Notes: generated by a model not told the origin, from the sequence alone. A stretch of DNA of 64,000 bases from Himantopus leucocephalus (GCA_003993805.1 RSEF01000019.1:11258201-11322200); one strand, 5' to 3'. Shown: positions 51,126-64,000, numbered from the stretch's first letter. Program-made: numbers and translations.

Positions 51126-54100
51126 CTCACTTGGGTATGCAACCTTTTGAGGCTTCAACTTTAAGGAAAAAATAAAAACAGTTTTAAGATGATGAGATAG
51201 GCACTTTTTACTTCTATTGGTTCTCACTTCACAGTCACCCAGGAGGGTGCCATGTCTCCCGTGTGAAACAACATGTTAACGCTTCATCGAGGTCTTTCAA
51301 AGCACAAACTTCGCTTGGCTCTTCTGAGCCTCACAGTCCCAACTAGGTCAGGGTTGTTCTCCAACTATTTTGGCGTGAGTTTGTACCCTCGGTAAATCTT
51401 CAGTTGTGGTGCATAGTTTCTGGTAACGCTTAGCAGCACAGGGGTATTAAGCAATATGAAAATGCCTGAAGGAATACACCATGAAGAAAGCGTGCCCCAC
51501 CTACATGCTAAATTTTTTTGCTCAAGTCTGTACGGCCACTGTTTGACTCAAGTAGTCTTTGGAGGGTGATCACCAAAACTGGTGAGGAACCTTAATGTTA
51601 TAATAATTTCAGGTTGAACTAATCATTGAGTCATTTGATTTTAAGATCATCAAACCTAACTTTTTTAAAAGGAAAAGATTTTTATCTGTCTCATCCATCT
51701 AAATCCCGAGAATAGTTCCTTCCACTTCCCCTTCCAAACATCTGGTTAGACCTGTAAAAAATATGAGGGGAACAAAAACTCACCCACTATCAGGTCTTAC
51801 ACTGAGAGCTAAACTTTGCACCAACATATCATCATATGAGACTCTCACTAACAATAATAAAGTCCCTGCAGGCCCCTCCCCCTTTTTGTCCAGCTCTTTC
51901 CGGGAAATACGTGAAGCAGAATTGAAGGTGAACATATATCAGTTGAAATAAACCCTCAGATACTTTGGTTCCCCAAAATAAGAGCGCTAAAACCTGCAGG
52001 TCCCATGTTGCTGCAGTCAGGATGGCACTGGATATATTTGCTTATGTGGGCCACATGAATCTTCCAGTGTTTCCAAAGGCAGTTCTTTGGGCACTTCATA
52101 TGTGCTCCACAGAAAGATCTTTTCAGGATACATTTTCCCTGTCTCAATTTCAACTCATTATTCTGATTAAAGCCCCTTTTATTATGCAAATTATCTCCTC
52201 TCTTTGTCAATGCTTCGATTTCCTGTTATTCAGTGCTTAGCTAAGATAGAGCTAACTGTTTCCATTTGTCCTTGCAAATCAGTCTCTTGAGAACCCTCTA
52301 CCTATTTCCAGCCCTAAACTCTGCTTTTCTATATCTTTCTGGTAATGAGGGGCATTGTCTCCTTTGTGTCTTCCTCTATGCCAATTAAACACTCTTGGCT
52401 TTCCCCCTCTGACTAACAGGAACCAAGGACACCATCCCTTTTCTCTAGGTGGTTCATTATTTGCATCCTCTTTTGGAATAAGAAGAACTGCCTGGGCTAA
52501 ACCTACTATGTCAGCTTGGAAACGAATGACTTTGACTTAGTGACATGGCTTAAAACTGCTCTTACTGGCCGAGTGAGTAGGACACTTCCTTCCAGTTCCA
52601 GTAATGGGGAGTTGCTCTTGCTGGCTGTGGAGCAGCCAGCTGACATGGCAATTCCAGGTGACTTAAGTTTTCATATCAACATTTGGGTGACTAAAATGTT
52701 GCTTTTAAAAGCTGATTATAGCAACGACTGAGAAATACTGTTCTGGATGATGATGAAGCCTGCAAACCTCAGTGATTCTGTAAATGTTCATGTCTCCTCC
52801 TGTCCACTCATTGCCTGCATATTGGAACAGGAAGCGTTACTAATAGTGATGTAGCTCTGCCACAGTATCACAAACACCCTAGAAAAAGAGAAGTCCAATG
52901 AGGTCATGTGGTTGATTTCTCCTCCTTCCCAGAGAAATAGGGTACTCTCCACCGTGTATTTTGCAGTGCTTTGTACAGTTTAACATCTGATGTAGGAGAA
53001 ATTGGGTCCATATTTTCCCTGTGGAAACTATTCCAGAGTCAGAAGTAATCCCAGTCTGTGTGGTGTGGCTGATGGAAAGCACTTCAGAGCCCTATAACCA
53101 CATCAAGAAGACCCAGGATGTCTACATTGCATCTGGCAGCGTCAATTAAGACCTCTTCCTCCCAGGCCCTAGTAAATCCATGCCTGTTGCCTAATGGAGC
53201 AAGAAAGACCGGCAAGAAGCATCCTTCACTGCAAGAGGATTCTCTCTAATGCACCAAAACATGCAAGCTGGTGTTAAATATCCAAGACACTGGCTGACAG
53301 TGAGTTGCTCTGAACATCAGCTTATCTGGGATTTTTAATGTATGTGGATTTTTTCGAGTTTGGAAGATTTACCACAACAGTTTCTTCAAAAACATTGTAC
53401 AAAATTACTATTGATGGGGTTCTGAAAACTTCAAGCATCAGAATCTGAGTCCACTGGCTTTACCCCTTAAGGCTATGGGGTTGGCAGGATCCCCTGTGTT
53501 TTGCAGCACATCAGCTCTTCCTGGGTATACACCTTGGGGATTTTTGAGTACTGAGGACTCCAGCAAAGACATAATGTGCTAGTGTGATACAGACACCACA
53601 GAAGAGTGACAGGATTAGCTGGCATTTGGGAAACATAAATATGATTCTGCATAATGAATTTGATCAGAGGCAGCAAAGCAAGGCAGTGGCGTCAGAGGGA
53701 GAGGGGCTTTCCTGGGGCAAGTCAGTTATGGGGTACCCCAGAGGGACTGTGCAGCATCCCTGCACATGGCGTGGGGGCCCTCTTGTGGGCCCTGGTGTCT
53801 TCCATGAACCCCACTAAAAACTACCAATGTGCTGCCTGAGAAGGGATTAACATTAATGTTTAATTAGGACACAAGGGCTGTTCAGGCTCCAATGCCAGCT
53901 GTTGCAGAAGGCACAATAAGTGCACAAAAACAAGTTTTTCAGGTAGGATGTATATTCTTCTCAGCTATTTCAGAAATTATTGGAGTTTGAAAGACACAAC
54001 AGTTCAGTTTACATGGCTGACTAGACAAGTTGCATCTTGGGTATGGCAAGGCTGTAAAAGACGGAGATCGTGTTTTTGCTTTTCCACATGTTCATCAGCC

Positions 54101-57100
54101 CATTTTCAACTCCCAGTGAAGTGTAGCCCAACTCACCTTCGTCCAGCTCACCTCCTCTTGCTATCTCCCATCCCATGACATACATTTGCAGTCACTGATA
54201 ACTACAGTTGTCACCCACAGGCAGGAGGTGAGTACATCAACCCCCTTCATTTCTTTTGCTTTTGAGCCAGTGAGGTTATTGGGAGCTGGTGGATATATAC
54301 AGCTGTTGAACCTGATCATCTCATATTAAGCGCTTAGTGGGGACACAAATTAATGTGAGAGGACAGATTTTTACCATCTGCAAGCCTCAAGAAATAGCAT
54401 GGGAACCATGTGCTGTTTCTAACCACGTTCAGTATGAAATAATTATGCAAACTTCAAACTAAAAAACTCCCCCAGTGCTCAAGACATGGATTCTGCAAGA
54501 TCATGCAAAGTATGTCTGCCAAGGTGAGCAGAACCTCCGTAAAACAACCCAAGTAAAGATAATTTATTGCAAAGCCATGCTCCTCCTCAGCCAGTGGAGG
54601 TTTCTAGCAGCAGGAATAGAAAGGTGCTGGTCCTAACAAAGCTATTCTTAAAGCACAAACACTTCCTGACAAGCCACCTTTCTTCCCTGGGGGTTAGTTG
54701 CAGCCCTCCAATGTGAGAGTGAGTCTTTGTGCTCTTTGTCTGTGCAGAACAAGTATGTGCCCTGTAGGCATCCCACCCTGTCTGCCTGAACAGAGACACC
54801 ACCTTGATTTCCAAAGTCAATTCTATGCACCTAGGTGCAATGAAGATGAAGGAAATAAACAGTGGCAAACAGAGCTCTGGCCATCTGAGTCTGAAAAAAA
54901 CGTGTGCGACACTGGATTGGAGTCACTGCCAAGCTCTACCTCTCCAGCTGTGGGAAACAAATTTCTGCCCATTGCAGTAACTCAGTGATTATATAGCTGG
55001 AAATTCTGAGATGTTAGTAATAACTTGCTCTAGAAAAGTGGGATAATTTTGTTTGCTTCCCAGAGAAGACTAAGGGATTTTAAAATGCAGCCAAAAAACC
55101 CACCAGCACCACCCTATCCCACAAATATAGGACATTTACATTTTTAACCACAGCATTATACTGACGTATGTTTTCACTCTGAATTATAGCATTTCAGTTT
55201 TTTATCAAGAAGACCCCTGCCGTCTTTGTAAATTGTTGAAGCAGAAAGGGACAGGAAGGCAGAGGTCTATATTCTGTTCAGGTTACCCAGGGCAGCTGAT
55301 CAATCCTTCTGGATAGGCACTTGATGTAAATCAAGGTGGAATTTAAGCAATGGATTAGGTCTCTAACCAGGCTGATAATTATGAGCAATAGACCCCTCAC
55401 AGGGAGTACAGAAGGTTCACGAATCCCTTCCAGCTGCACCATGATCCTGGTGTGCTTTCAAAGATAAATTTGCCCTGGCACACAAAGGCATGGAGACAAT
55501 CAACTATGTTTTTCTGGTCAGCCCTTTTCTACATTTATTCTTAAGAGTTTTAATAATAAATTATTTCACTGTCTCAGCCTGTCTTGTCTACTTAGCTGTA
55601 CTTGTTTTACATATGGACTGCCTCTTGCTATGTTTAGCATGGAGCATAATGAAGTCTTGAGTAGAACCTATAGAGTAGAGACTGCTACCACATGTTTAGA
55701 GATACACCTTTGTAATGGTATGAAATTGAACATGTCTACTTTAAACAACTTTTGTGGTTTCCCTGTCCACCAGAGACTTTTTGGGTTTAAATTCTGATTT
55801 TTTTTCAATCAATTCTTTCAAATCCTTTGGCAAGTTTCTATGGCTATACCCTACAAACTATGAAAAAAACCAAAAGTTTGTCCTGAATGATGTTAACAAA
55901 AGAAACAAGAATTATTAGTCCTCTAGATGGTGCTACTATTTCAAATAAAGCAGCTGGATGCTTGAAGATTTTGTTGAAATCTATTGCTGTAAAATCCTGA
56001 CCCCAGTAAAAGAACTGATGTCAAACAACCCAAAACTTCATCTAACAGTGTTAGCAGTGAAAGGCAGTCTGTATGTAAATATAGTAATTGCTTTTCTTTA
56101 AGAATAGTAAATGTTTCAGTATCTTACTAAATGCAGAAAAATTACCGGATGTATTGATGAAAATTATCTTTCAAAGGCTGGCTCAATTTTCTATGTCTTT
56201 GATTTCCAGTTTTCCCAATGATTTGCTACTGAGCCCTCCAGTGTACCACTTTTCAACTTCAATGGCTCCTATGAATGTTCTCTGACCACAGTCTTTGGAT
56301 GCATCACAGGCCAAGCATGACAGGCCTTCCCTGGCAAAGGCTGCACGCTCTGGCCCAATTTCACAGAAGCCCTTTAGCACAACTGTACTTCAAATGCATC
56401 CACAGAAACAATGCACATGTTCAAACTGAAACCCATGCTTAAAAACCTTGTTGGCTTAAGGATACTTGTATATGCACGCTGTACTTGTGCTTTAAAGGCT
56501 GTTAAGTCTAAGTGCTTTAGTGATACATAACAAGGAAAGAAGGTAAAACAATTTACCTTTTCTTGCCCAACACAGCTGCACAGCTCCAGCACTTGAAATA
56601 TTGGGCCAGCTGTCTAAGAGACAAATTTTCTTATCTTTAGCTCCTTTCTGTCAAGCCACTTTTCAAGAAGATGCCAAAGTTCCTCCTATTCTTTCCTCTC
56701 TTTCCAAGGCTCCTATCTGTAGTTTTGGAACATCTGCCTATTTTCTCTCTCAGATATTTTTCCTGATTCTCTTTGTAAATCCAGCCAGATGGATTTGCAG
56801 CACCAGATTTCTTTCCTCCTGTTGTTGCTGTCAAAGTCAAGAACAAAAACTTTCTGATTTCCAGATTATTATTGTTATACATTATTATACATCTGACCTT
56901 TGAAACATATATTCTCTATAACCACTATCTCTTACTTTGTGCAAAGTTCATCTGTTATCTAAATAAATGTCAAATTTGGGATCTTGTTAAGCCTTTAGCC
57001 TCAGTAACAATAACTGTGAATTCTGGAGTTTACTCAGAGAGTGTAAGAGAAACATTTATTTCATTGATTTTGACTATTCAACCTTTAAAATTTCACAGAG

Positions 57101-58015
57101 TATATTTGTTCTTGTGTTATGAGAAAAGACTAACAACATCTCTAGATCATTCATTATTTTCTATTCTTTCACTGTGTCCCCATTTATTTATCTCTCTTCC
57201 AAGAAACTTTCCTCACAGGAACATATCTCCGGGCTCTTGGTGATTTTTACTGCTCTTTTATGAGTCCTTCTCCAGTTTCATAATAATTTGCTTGGTTAGT
57301 TTTTGAGGCTGTGAAGCCACAAAAGCAGAGCCTGTAACTGCTTGCAAAAATACTTTTTAAAAGAAAGAGAATCTAAAAGCAGACAGGAGGTACAAAATCC
57401 ACTATGTTCAGGGTGTAGAGTGATAACAGTTTTTCTATAGGCGCTTTTGTTATTTTCATATTATCAACAGAATATCTGCCATCACAGGCCACTTGCACCA
57501 ACCTGCACAACTTAGTGAAAGTCCTGTTAGCTAACAATACAAATGTCAGCTCAGATCTCCGAAATGCATGAGAGCACTTTCAAAGAGTAAAACAAATGGA
57601 TGAAGACTGGGAAAAAATCTGCACTAAAAACCCAGCTACCTTACAGACAACTCTGAAATGTGGGAAATTCTCAATGTATTTATTTGTAAAACAAAACAAA
57701 AAAACCCCCAACTATGAAAACTGTTTCTAACACTTCATGAGACAGCCTAGATGCAAATATCTAGCCAAGTAAATATAAACCAAGTAGTATAGACAGTTCC
57801 TTGCAGATTTATATTAAAAATAACCATGAAAACATGAACTTAAACAACAAGAAGTTTATTTAGCATACTTAATGAATCCTTGCACACAGTAATTTCCTAA
57901 GTCCTCTGAACTTTTTCCAAAAAGCCCTGTCCTTATGAATGAAGAGCTCTAATTGTCCTGCTTGTGAGGACCAACATAGGCAATTAGAATTAACCTTCTT
58001 AAAAATAAAGTAAGA
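51126..58015. other. Interval downstream of TRPV1, including its 3' UTR
   Basis: No gene is recognised over 6.9 kb. Minus-strand AATAAA (plus TTTATT, 57855-57860) lies about 155 nt beyond the TRPV1 stop and is the likeliest polyadenylation signal. Open frames around 52-57 kb (up to 123 codons) look non-coding. Confidence 0.45.
57855..57860 (-). other. TRPV1: Candidate TRPV1 polyadenylation signal
   Basis: AATAAA on the minus strand, about 155 nt after the TRPV1 stop codon. Further copies occur more distally, so this is the first candidate rather than a proven site. Confidence 0.4.
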
Positions 58016-61000
58016 TTAGACTGACTTTGGAAGTGACTCCTTCAACGTTTCAGAATCTTCTGGCTCATAATAAGGTTCCAAAATAGGTTTTAATTTGACT
58101 TCTTCTGGTAGTTTTTGAGTCTCTTCTCTCCTGCTTCCATCTCTTAAAAGTGGAACCAATGTTTTCCAGTTTTTCCCTGAAACTAAAAAGGAAAGGAATG
58201 GTTATTTTTTTCCCCCTCCACAGAAACAAAGGAAAATATACAAGTGGTTTAAATAGGAAGCTCATGAAAGAAGAAGAAAGAAGCAGGAAGAAAGGGCTTT
58301 GTGGTTTTCTTCCCCATACTGTTCCATGAGTTTTTCATATTTCAGCTGGCAAGTACAGCCGAGTCTGACCGTACAGTTAAATAGATCTGTGCTAGATGCT
58401 GAGCTCCCAAACTATCGGGTTTGGGGCCTCCAAAGTAGCTTCTTGGCTACTTGACTGCCATCATACACTGTTCCGCCTCTTCAGAATTTACACATATTAT
58501 CTGCCTTGTAAAATCTACAATCAGGATGATGAATCTATGGGGCTTCTATACCAGAGGGTAAAACTGCTATGTGAATAATGAGCCTACTTAATCCTTTACA
58601 TTTTGTGCTCATTGAAAATGCCATTAGCTTAGCTACAGCCATTACCATTAAGTGCATAAAACTGACTGCCCTCTAAAAATTAATCAATGCTGTTTCTATC
58701 ACCAGTGTGTAGCCCATACTAGGATTTGGTCCCTGAAACCCTCACCTCTGCCAGGCTTAATAGAGTAACTGGGATTTCGTTTGAGGTCCCCAGAGTACCC
58801 AGGGTCTTCGTTGATTATGCCCAGATTAGTATTCCATGTGGACCAGTTCACTTCATCAACCCTGGGGAGAGAACAAAACCAATATCTGTTCTAAGAATCA
58901 TGAAACAACTCCAGCATGAGTTTATATCACAAACTGCCACCTCTCAAGCCTCAGATCTGACCTAGAAAACAGATTAAACTGACTACTGTAGACAGAGTTA
59001 GTGCACTACTTTTCAGAGGAGTGCTCCAGGGGTAAAGTTCTGCTTCCCATTACCAGATACCTTAATGTTGTTTGTCTATGAAAGATTGTTCATTTGGCAT
59101 ACAAACAGCTTACCTAAAGCACCATCTGTAATCATCTTGGCCATCAGGTGTGACCCCCACCAAGACTCGCTTCCCAGACCGGAACGAGCGCCTCACACAG
59201 TTCAAGTAGCTGTTTTCAATATCCAAGGTTGTGATGGCTCTCTACCAGGTAAAAGAAAGCAGACCACTGAGGGGCTGCTGTTTCAAAGTCATACAGAACC
59301 TGAATTCTGCCTTTATTTTAAAAACCTTGAGCTTTTATCTTTGTCACCATCTTATAGCAGGCATCGTAACCATCTCTGAAACATCACCCTCTGTTAATAT
59401 GTCATTAAAAATGCTGAACTACTCTGCCCTGTGATTAGAACTATGAAGTTCCCTTTCTTACCTCAAACAAAAACTGATGTGCCTTTGAGATTCTGGAAAA
59501 GATTGTTTTCCCCCTTGCATAATCCCTGTCTTCATAGTCTGATCAGGATTTTCCACCATCGAAAGCCCAAATAACACTAATTACAAAAGTACTTCTTTTC
59601 TTAAATTCTGAACATCTGTGGAACACTGGGAACATCTGCTCAAGCAAAACATCAAATATGCATGGAAAAGGAACTAATATACTTTTTTTAGGAACTGTTC
59701 AGGGGAATCAGAAAGCAGCAGTAACCTGTTATTTCGAAACATGTCAGGTCCTAAAGATTTTCTCTGAAATTTCTTATGATTCCCCACACCCTCCTTCTTG
59801 GATAGCAGCCTCACAGAACCAACATACCTGGAGTTTCCAGATGCTCTTGCTCTCCTGTGCAATTTTGCTCACAGTTTCCCCCATCAGTGCAATAAGCATG
59901 TTGAGCAGGAGGATGTATGTAAGGATGACATAGAGAACCAAAAGGATGACAAACACAGACTTGAACCTGTAGTTCTCTGTGAACTCCAGGTCCCCCATCC
60001 CAATAGTGAACTTGAAAAGCTCCAAGCAGGTATAATACAGACTATTGTAGGATGTGCGGCCTCGTTTCATATGGCAGCATCGGGCATATTCAGAGCTATT
60101 TGTGTCTTGTCCCTCATTGTCATCTTCAATTAAAGTCACCACAGCTGTTACAAAAGAGGAATCACACATGCAGGATGAAAATACAATTTGAGATCACAGT
60201 TCCATTGCAAGCAATGAGAATGAGCATAAAGGTAAGACATGTTATCTTCATGGTGCATTGTCCCAGTGAAATTGCTCTATAAAATATTCCCTATAATTGA
60301 CACCCTCTTAGAAGGTGTTCTATATAGATAAAACTGAGACAACAAGATGACTGTTTTTCCATTCAGCTTTGCAAAACAGTTTGAGACCCAGGGATGAAAA
60401 GCTGTATGAAATTACTATACATAGTTGTTATTCCAAAGTTATTTTTTTTTGTAATGAGGTTAATTTGTTAGTTTTTAGTTGGAAACAAAAGGTCTAAGTC
60501 ACTTGAAAAATGAAATTTTCTGAGATTCTTTAAGATAACAAAAAGTAACTCCAAGGATGATATTACCTGTAGAAAATCCCAAGAGGAATACTAGATAGAC
60601 AAACATGAAGCGACATAAATCTCTAAGGATCATCTGTAACACGGAAACAGAATATTTTTATATTGCTAAAACGTGAATATAAAGCGCAACAAAAACTGGT
60701 AGAAAATACTGTTTCAGCTCAAGAAGACATTTGCTGTGAACTGGTTGTTCATGCATTAAACTGTTGTTTATCCTGCTGAGATAATAAACTTCAATACAGA
60801 AAGCATTTTTCTCTGTTATTCGTGCAACAGTTTACACACATATGCAAGACACATGCATGCCAAATAGTTTCATCTTTGTGAGTATAAACCACATTAAGAC
60901 AGTTGCATCTTTCTTCCCCTCTTGGGCTAGGTGGCTACATCACATATAGAGGTTTACTAGCCAGCTACTGCCTCTTAGCCAATTGCTCTGTTTGGTAACA

Positions 61001-63849
61001 TTTAAATTGTACCTAAAGAAAATTCCAGCTGGTAGAAAGCTGTGCTATTTCACACCAGACCAGTCTGCACTGTTCTCAGTCTACTTTCATCCATGCCTAT
61101 CCAACTGTAGTTATTTTGAAGCATGGCAGGTCATAATAGTAATATCAACACTGGTATAAAATGTATGGATGAGGACCAGGAGGTTTTTCTACATAGCTTA
61201 AATTGTATCACTTCACTCAGAAAATAATGGCCAAGTATAGTAGGGTGATACGAAATTTCCCAGTGGCATCACGGAGGTGGGTATGTCAACTTCTCTCCTG
61301 GAAATGGGGCTGTTGGCAGCAGTGTCCTGATCGAGCACTTTGCTGCCCTCATCACTTACTCACTGGACTGACCTTGGCAATCATGACAGAGTAAATGCCC
61401 ATCTGCTGGAAGCCACGGGTGTAGTACAGCATGTTAGCCCAGCCCAGCGCCAAGGAGAAGACCATGGAAGCCACGTACAGTTCCTGGCCACAGAAGTACA
61501 GCACCACAGAGCTCAGGAGGAGCAAGGAGTGAACAAAGCTGAAAGACAAGCATGGTCTGAATGCAGAGTGCTGAGTTGGCCATGGTGTGAACAGAAGAGC
61601 CCCACAAAGTATACAGCAGAATAAAGGACTCACTAAAACACAAAGGACCCTTGGCAGACACTTCCTCTCTTCCCTGCATTCCTTCCCTTTTCAAATACAA
61701 CAGTTCCTCTTACAAACTTCTCATTTTCCCCACATACAAACTTCTGTAGTCTGTCCCTGCTCTTCCTTGTGACTGGAGGGAAGAAAAGTCCTTGAAAACA
61801 CTAGTTTCTTAAGCACTCCCTCTTTCCACGGACCCATGAAATAGCCCTGGTTAGCTGCACTCCAGCTGGGAAGAAAAAGGGACCAAATTATGGAGAGGCA
61901 AAGCTCCCTTTAGGAATGGGAGGATTTCTGCACATCCAATGCATACACTCGATTGCAAGTCCACCTTGGAGATCTATTCCTAACTCTGCTGCATGACACA
62001 GTCACTGAACTTCTAGACATTTCATTTGCTTTACCTCCAAAGGAGATTACTGATCCAGACCCACTTGTTCAAGTGCTATGATATCCACTGGCAAGTATTT
62101 TGTAAGGACCCAGGAAATAATAGCAGAGCATCCACCTATTACAAGTGGCTTCAGCCAAAGCTACAGATTTCACACACTCATCTGTTTCATGCTGAAATGC
62201 AATCAAAGATATTGGAGCTCACAAAAGAACCTCGCTGTAGCTGTCAACTATCAGCGTCTTGAATGATGGGCGTCTCTGCACGAAATACTGTATCTGAAAA
62301 AAATGGGAATAAAGACCAGGTTTGCATCCAAGGATTACGTATCCCATGTGAATGCATCAACTACGCACTGATACCTAGACAAGGGGGGTGGTACCTATAA
62401 AGCATCTCACAAGAATAGCGCAAAACCAACACTGACACAAAATCTAGGAAGGACTCTTTTAGTAACACTAGACTTCTCTTACATCTGGTGTCTCTTTTGA
62501 AGACAACAACCTATTCAGTCACTGGTTTGAGGACCTGTGATTCATTGTACCCTCTCCATTGGCTGCCAAGAGGAAGCAGGGGGACTTTAAGCTAAGACAG
62601 GTAATCTTTAATAGAGGCCTGGCTATTAGCAATACCTCATTCTTAAACTTTGGCCAGGCTAATTGCTGAGAAGCTAACTGACTTCTAAGGATAGTCTTTT
62701 TTATACAATAGATAAAACTGTGTCTTAGCCTGTGGGCTCATTAGGAACCTGAGAACTCCTAACCAGGCCAAGGAAAAAGATTTGTAGCTCTTGACTAAAA
62801 CATGGATTATCTTAGCAGCCAATGCTAATGAATATGAAAGGCATGCTCGATTCTCTCCTACACCTACCCGAACAGCAAAAAGGAAAAGTTTCAAATATCT
62901 TACCCCTCTGAAAAAAAAATAGAGACCTCCCAGTACACTCAGGATCTCGCCAGTCACTCGAAAATATTCTCCAGTGCTGTGACCAAACGTGAAAGGAGGC
63001 TGTATAAGACAGGAACATAGATATGTTCAGCAGAACTGGGGATAGGAAAGACCTGGCCTTGCCAGCAGCTGAAAGCAACTACATTTCTGGGGAAACTGGT
63101 TAAGTTTCTGAATGTGTTGCAGCAAGGGGGCAAGACTGGGAAGGAAGCAGGGTCAAAATCTCCCTCCTACCTTCAGAAAAGAGGAAGATTCTAATGTTAG
63201 GAGCACACATTCAAATACAAGGCAGATTTGGAATATCAGGCACTAGGTGGTTCCCCTGAAATATGACAGGAGTAACATACCTTTTCCTCCTTCTCTACAG
63301 GTCTGTAGTAAGCAGCTGCAGTGAGGATGATGATATGCATAGTATAGACAAAGAAGTTGAAGTAAAATAAGTGTTTGACAAACCGGTCCCACTTGTCTTG
63401 CAGGAGCCTGTTAAGGGGTTCCACCAGCAGCATCTCATGACGGTTCTGAGAGGAAGTAGAAAGAGGAGCATCTTGAGAGGACCAGTATGTACTGGGCTTT
63501 GAAAACAGCAAATGATACTCATCTTCAGCAAATGTTCCCTCTAGTACCCTTAAACTCAGGAAGGGAGATTGTTTTATAGAAATGAGGCAAAAAATGCACT
63601 GTGTGGAACACAGAGCTCTTCCCCAGCAGTGCCCCAGCTTGTGAATAAAATGCCAAGGAGGTCCACACTCACCGGTGTTTCACTACTGTAGGCAATAATC
63701 TCAAGCACTGAATTTTTCTCGCATGTGTCTACACAGGACAGGTCATAAAGAGATGAGTGGACAGGTCCATAAGCCCATTCAGTGAACTTCCTAGACAAGT
63801 GTCTGCACTCAGGATCTTTGATCTCTCGTCTGAGGATGTAAGCGAAAAT
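58016..63849 (-). CDS. TRPV1: TRPV1, polymodal heat/acid channel (3' part: 10 coding exons, 489 aa)
   Basis: Coding exons in transcript order: 63849-63673, 63445-63281, 62999-62904, 62293-62223, 61538-61373, 60633-60567, 60144-59828, 59241-59114, 58861-58746, 58182-58016. The sum is 1470 nt with consistent phases; earlier exons lie past 64000. TRPV1 is a tetrameric Ca2+-permeable channel of sensory neurons gated by heat, protons and, in mammals, capsaicin. Seen: the end of the ankyrin domain ([29 protein letters not shown]), S1 ([15 protein letters not shown]), S2 to S4, the filter IGMGDLEF, S6 ([14 protein letters not shown]), TRP helix IWKLQRAIT, and calmodulin/PIP2-type C-tail ([28 protein letters not shown]). 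The acid-sensing Glu equivalents of rat 600 and 648 are kept. Rat Thr550 and Glu570 are both Ala. The last exon start (58182) was chosen over 58176 because it gives VSGKNW, as in mammals. It lies head-to-tail behind TRPV3. Confidence 0.95.
59828..60144 (-). CDS. TRPV1: TRPV1 pore, S6 and TRP-box exon
   Basis: Encodes TLIEDD, a long turret containing an adjacent Cys-Cys (ARCCHMKRG), the pore helix and filter [18 protein letters not shown]6 and the TRP box to IWKLQ. The turret differs most from mammalian TRPV1; filter and S6 are nearly identical to it. Confidence 0.95.
61373..61538 (-). CDS. TRPV1: TRPV1 S3-S4 and S4-S5 linker exon
   Basis: Encodes [15 protein letters not shown] (S3), then [18 protein letters not shown] (S4) and [15 protein letters not shown] (S4-S5 linker). 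Ala codons stand at 61436-61438 (GCT) and 61376-61378 (GCC), where rat TRPV1 has Thr550 and Glu570. The donor is AAG|GTCAGT. Confidence 0.95.
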
Positions 63850-64000
63850 CTAATTGCAAAAGAACAATACAACCAACATTTCAGTGCTAATGCACTTCTA
63901 GTTCCTCAGTGTCTCCACAAGACAGAGTGGCTAATTTCTCCCTAGTTTAACTGTGCTGAAGTCAAACCACTGGAGCACTACAGAGATCAAACTCTGAAGT
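63850..64000 (-). other. TRPV1: TRPV1 intron running off the window
   Basis: Sequence upstream of the acceptor (ttgcaattag) of the first TRPV1 exon seen. No further exon is visible before the window ends. Confidence 0.8.

Noticed and set aside
58176..58176. Alternative acceptor for the last TRPV1 exon (TTTCAG, exon start 58176)
   Set aside because: It keeps frame too, but removes the conserved Val-Ser before GKNW; the acceptor at 58182 restores RVSGKNW as in mammals. A NAG-type alternative remains possible.
59798..60133. 111-aa plus-strand open frame
   Set aside because: It is the antisense shadow of the TRPV1 pore exon on the minus strand.

Overview
This window is nuclear DNA from a vertebrate, most likely a bird. 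The genes have short exons with GT-AG introns. Their proteins are close to mammalian counterparts but carry sauropsid-type differences. The one clear retroelement is a 5'-truncated CR1 LINE with the avian-style terminal repeat ATTCCGTGATTCCGTGATTC. I cannot name the species. The DNA is AT-rich and poor in repeats, and two single N bases next to homopolymer runs (1125 and 51092) look like assembly seams.

Layout, left to right. (1) 644-870, plus strand: last coding exon of an LHFPL-family tetraspan gene, with the rest off the left edge. (2) 4965-9941, minus: complete SPATA22, 8 coding exons, 374 aa, a meiotic recombination factor. (3) 11.26-11.52 kb: a CpG island, the probable SPATA22 promoter. 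(4) 12.2-20.8 kb, plus: ASPA (aspartoacylase), 6 coding exons, 319 aa, with a candidate TATA promoter and non-coding first exon near 12.2-12.3 kb. (5) 24334-41125, minus: complete TRPV3, 17 coding exons, 787 aa, with a GC-AG intron and a CR1 insertion in intron 1. (6) 41.1-58.0 kb: about 17 kb without a recognisable gene. (7) 58016-63849, minus: the 3' ten coding exons of TRPV1 (ankyrin-domain end, S1-S6, pore, TRP box, C-tail); the 5' part lies beyond 64 kb.

Exon boundaries were placed by reading AG/GT sites and checking codon phase at every junction. All three complete genes sum to whole reading frames and match mammalian protein lengths closely (374, 319 and 787 aa). The order SPATA22-ASPA-TRPV3-TRPV1 is that of human 17p13, so this is a conserved block. 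The genes are not a pathway: SPATA22 acts in meiosis, ASPA hydrolyses N-acetylaspartate, and TRPV3 and TRPV1 are paralogous thermosensory cation channels from an old tandem duplication.

I found no undescribed biological system. The best leads are the TRPV1 vanilloid-pocket substitutions that fit bird capsaicin insensitivity, the non-canonical TRPV3 splice donor, the ASPA TATA promoter candidate, an unidentified ORF-dense island at 38.5-39.2 kb, and the empty TRPV3-TRPV1 interval.
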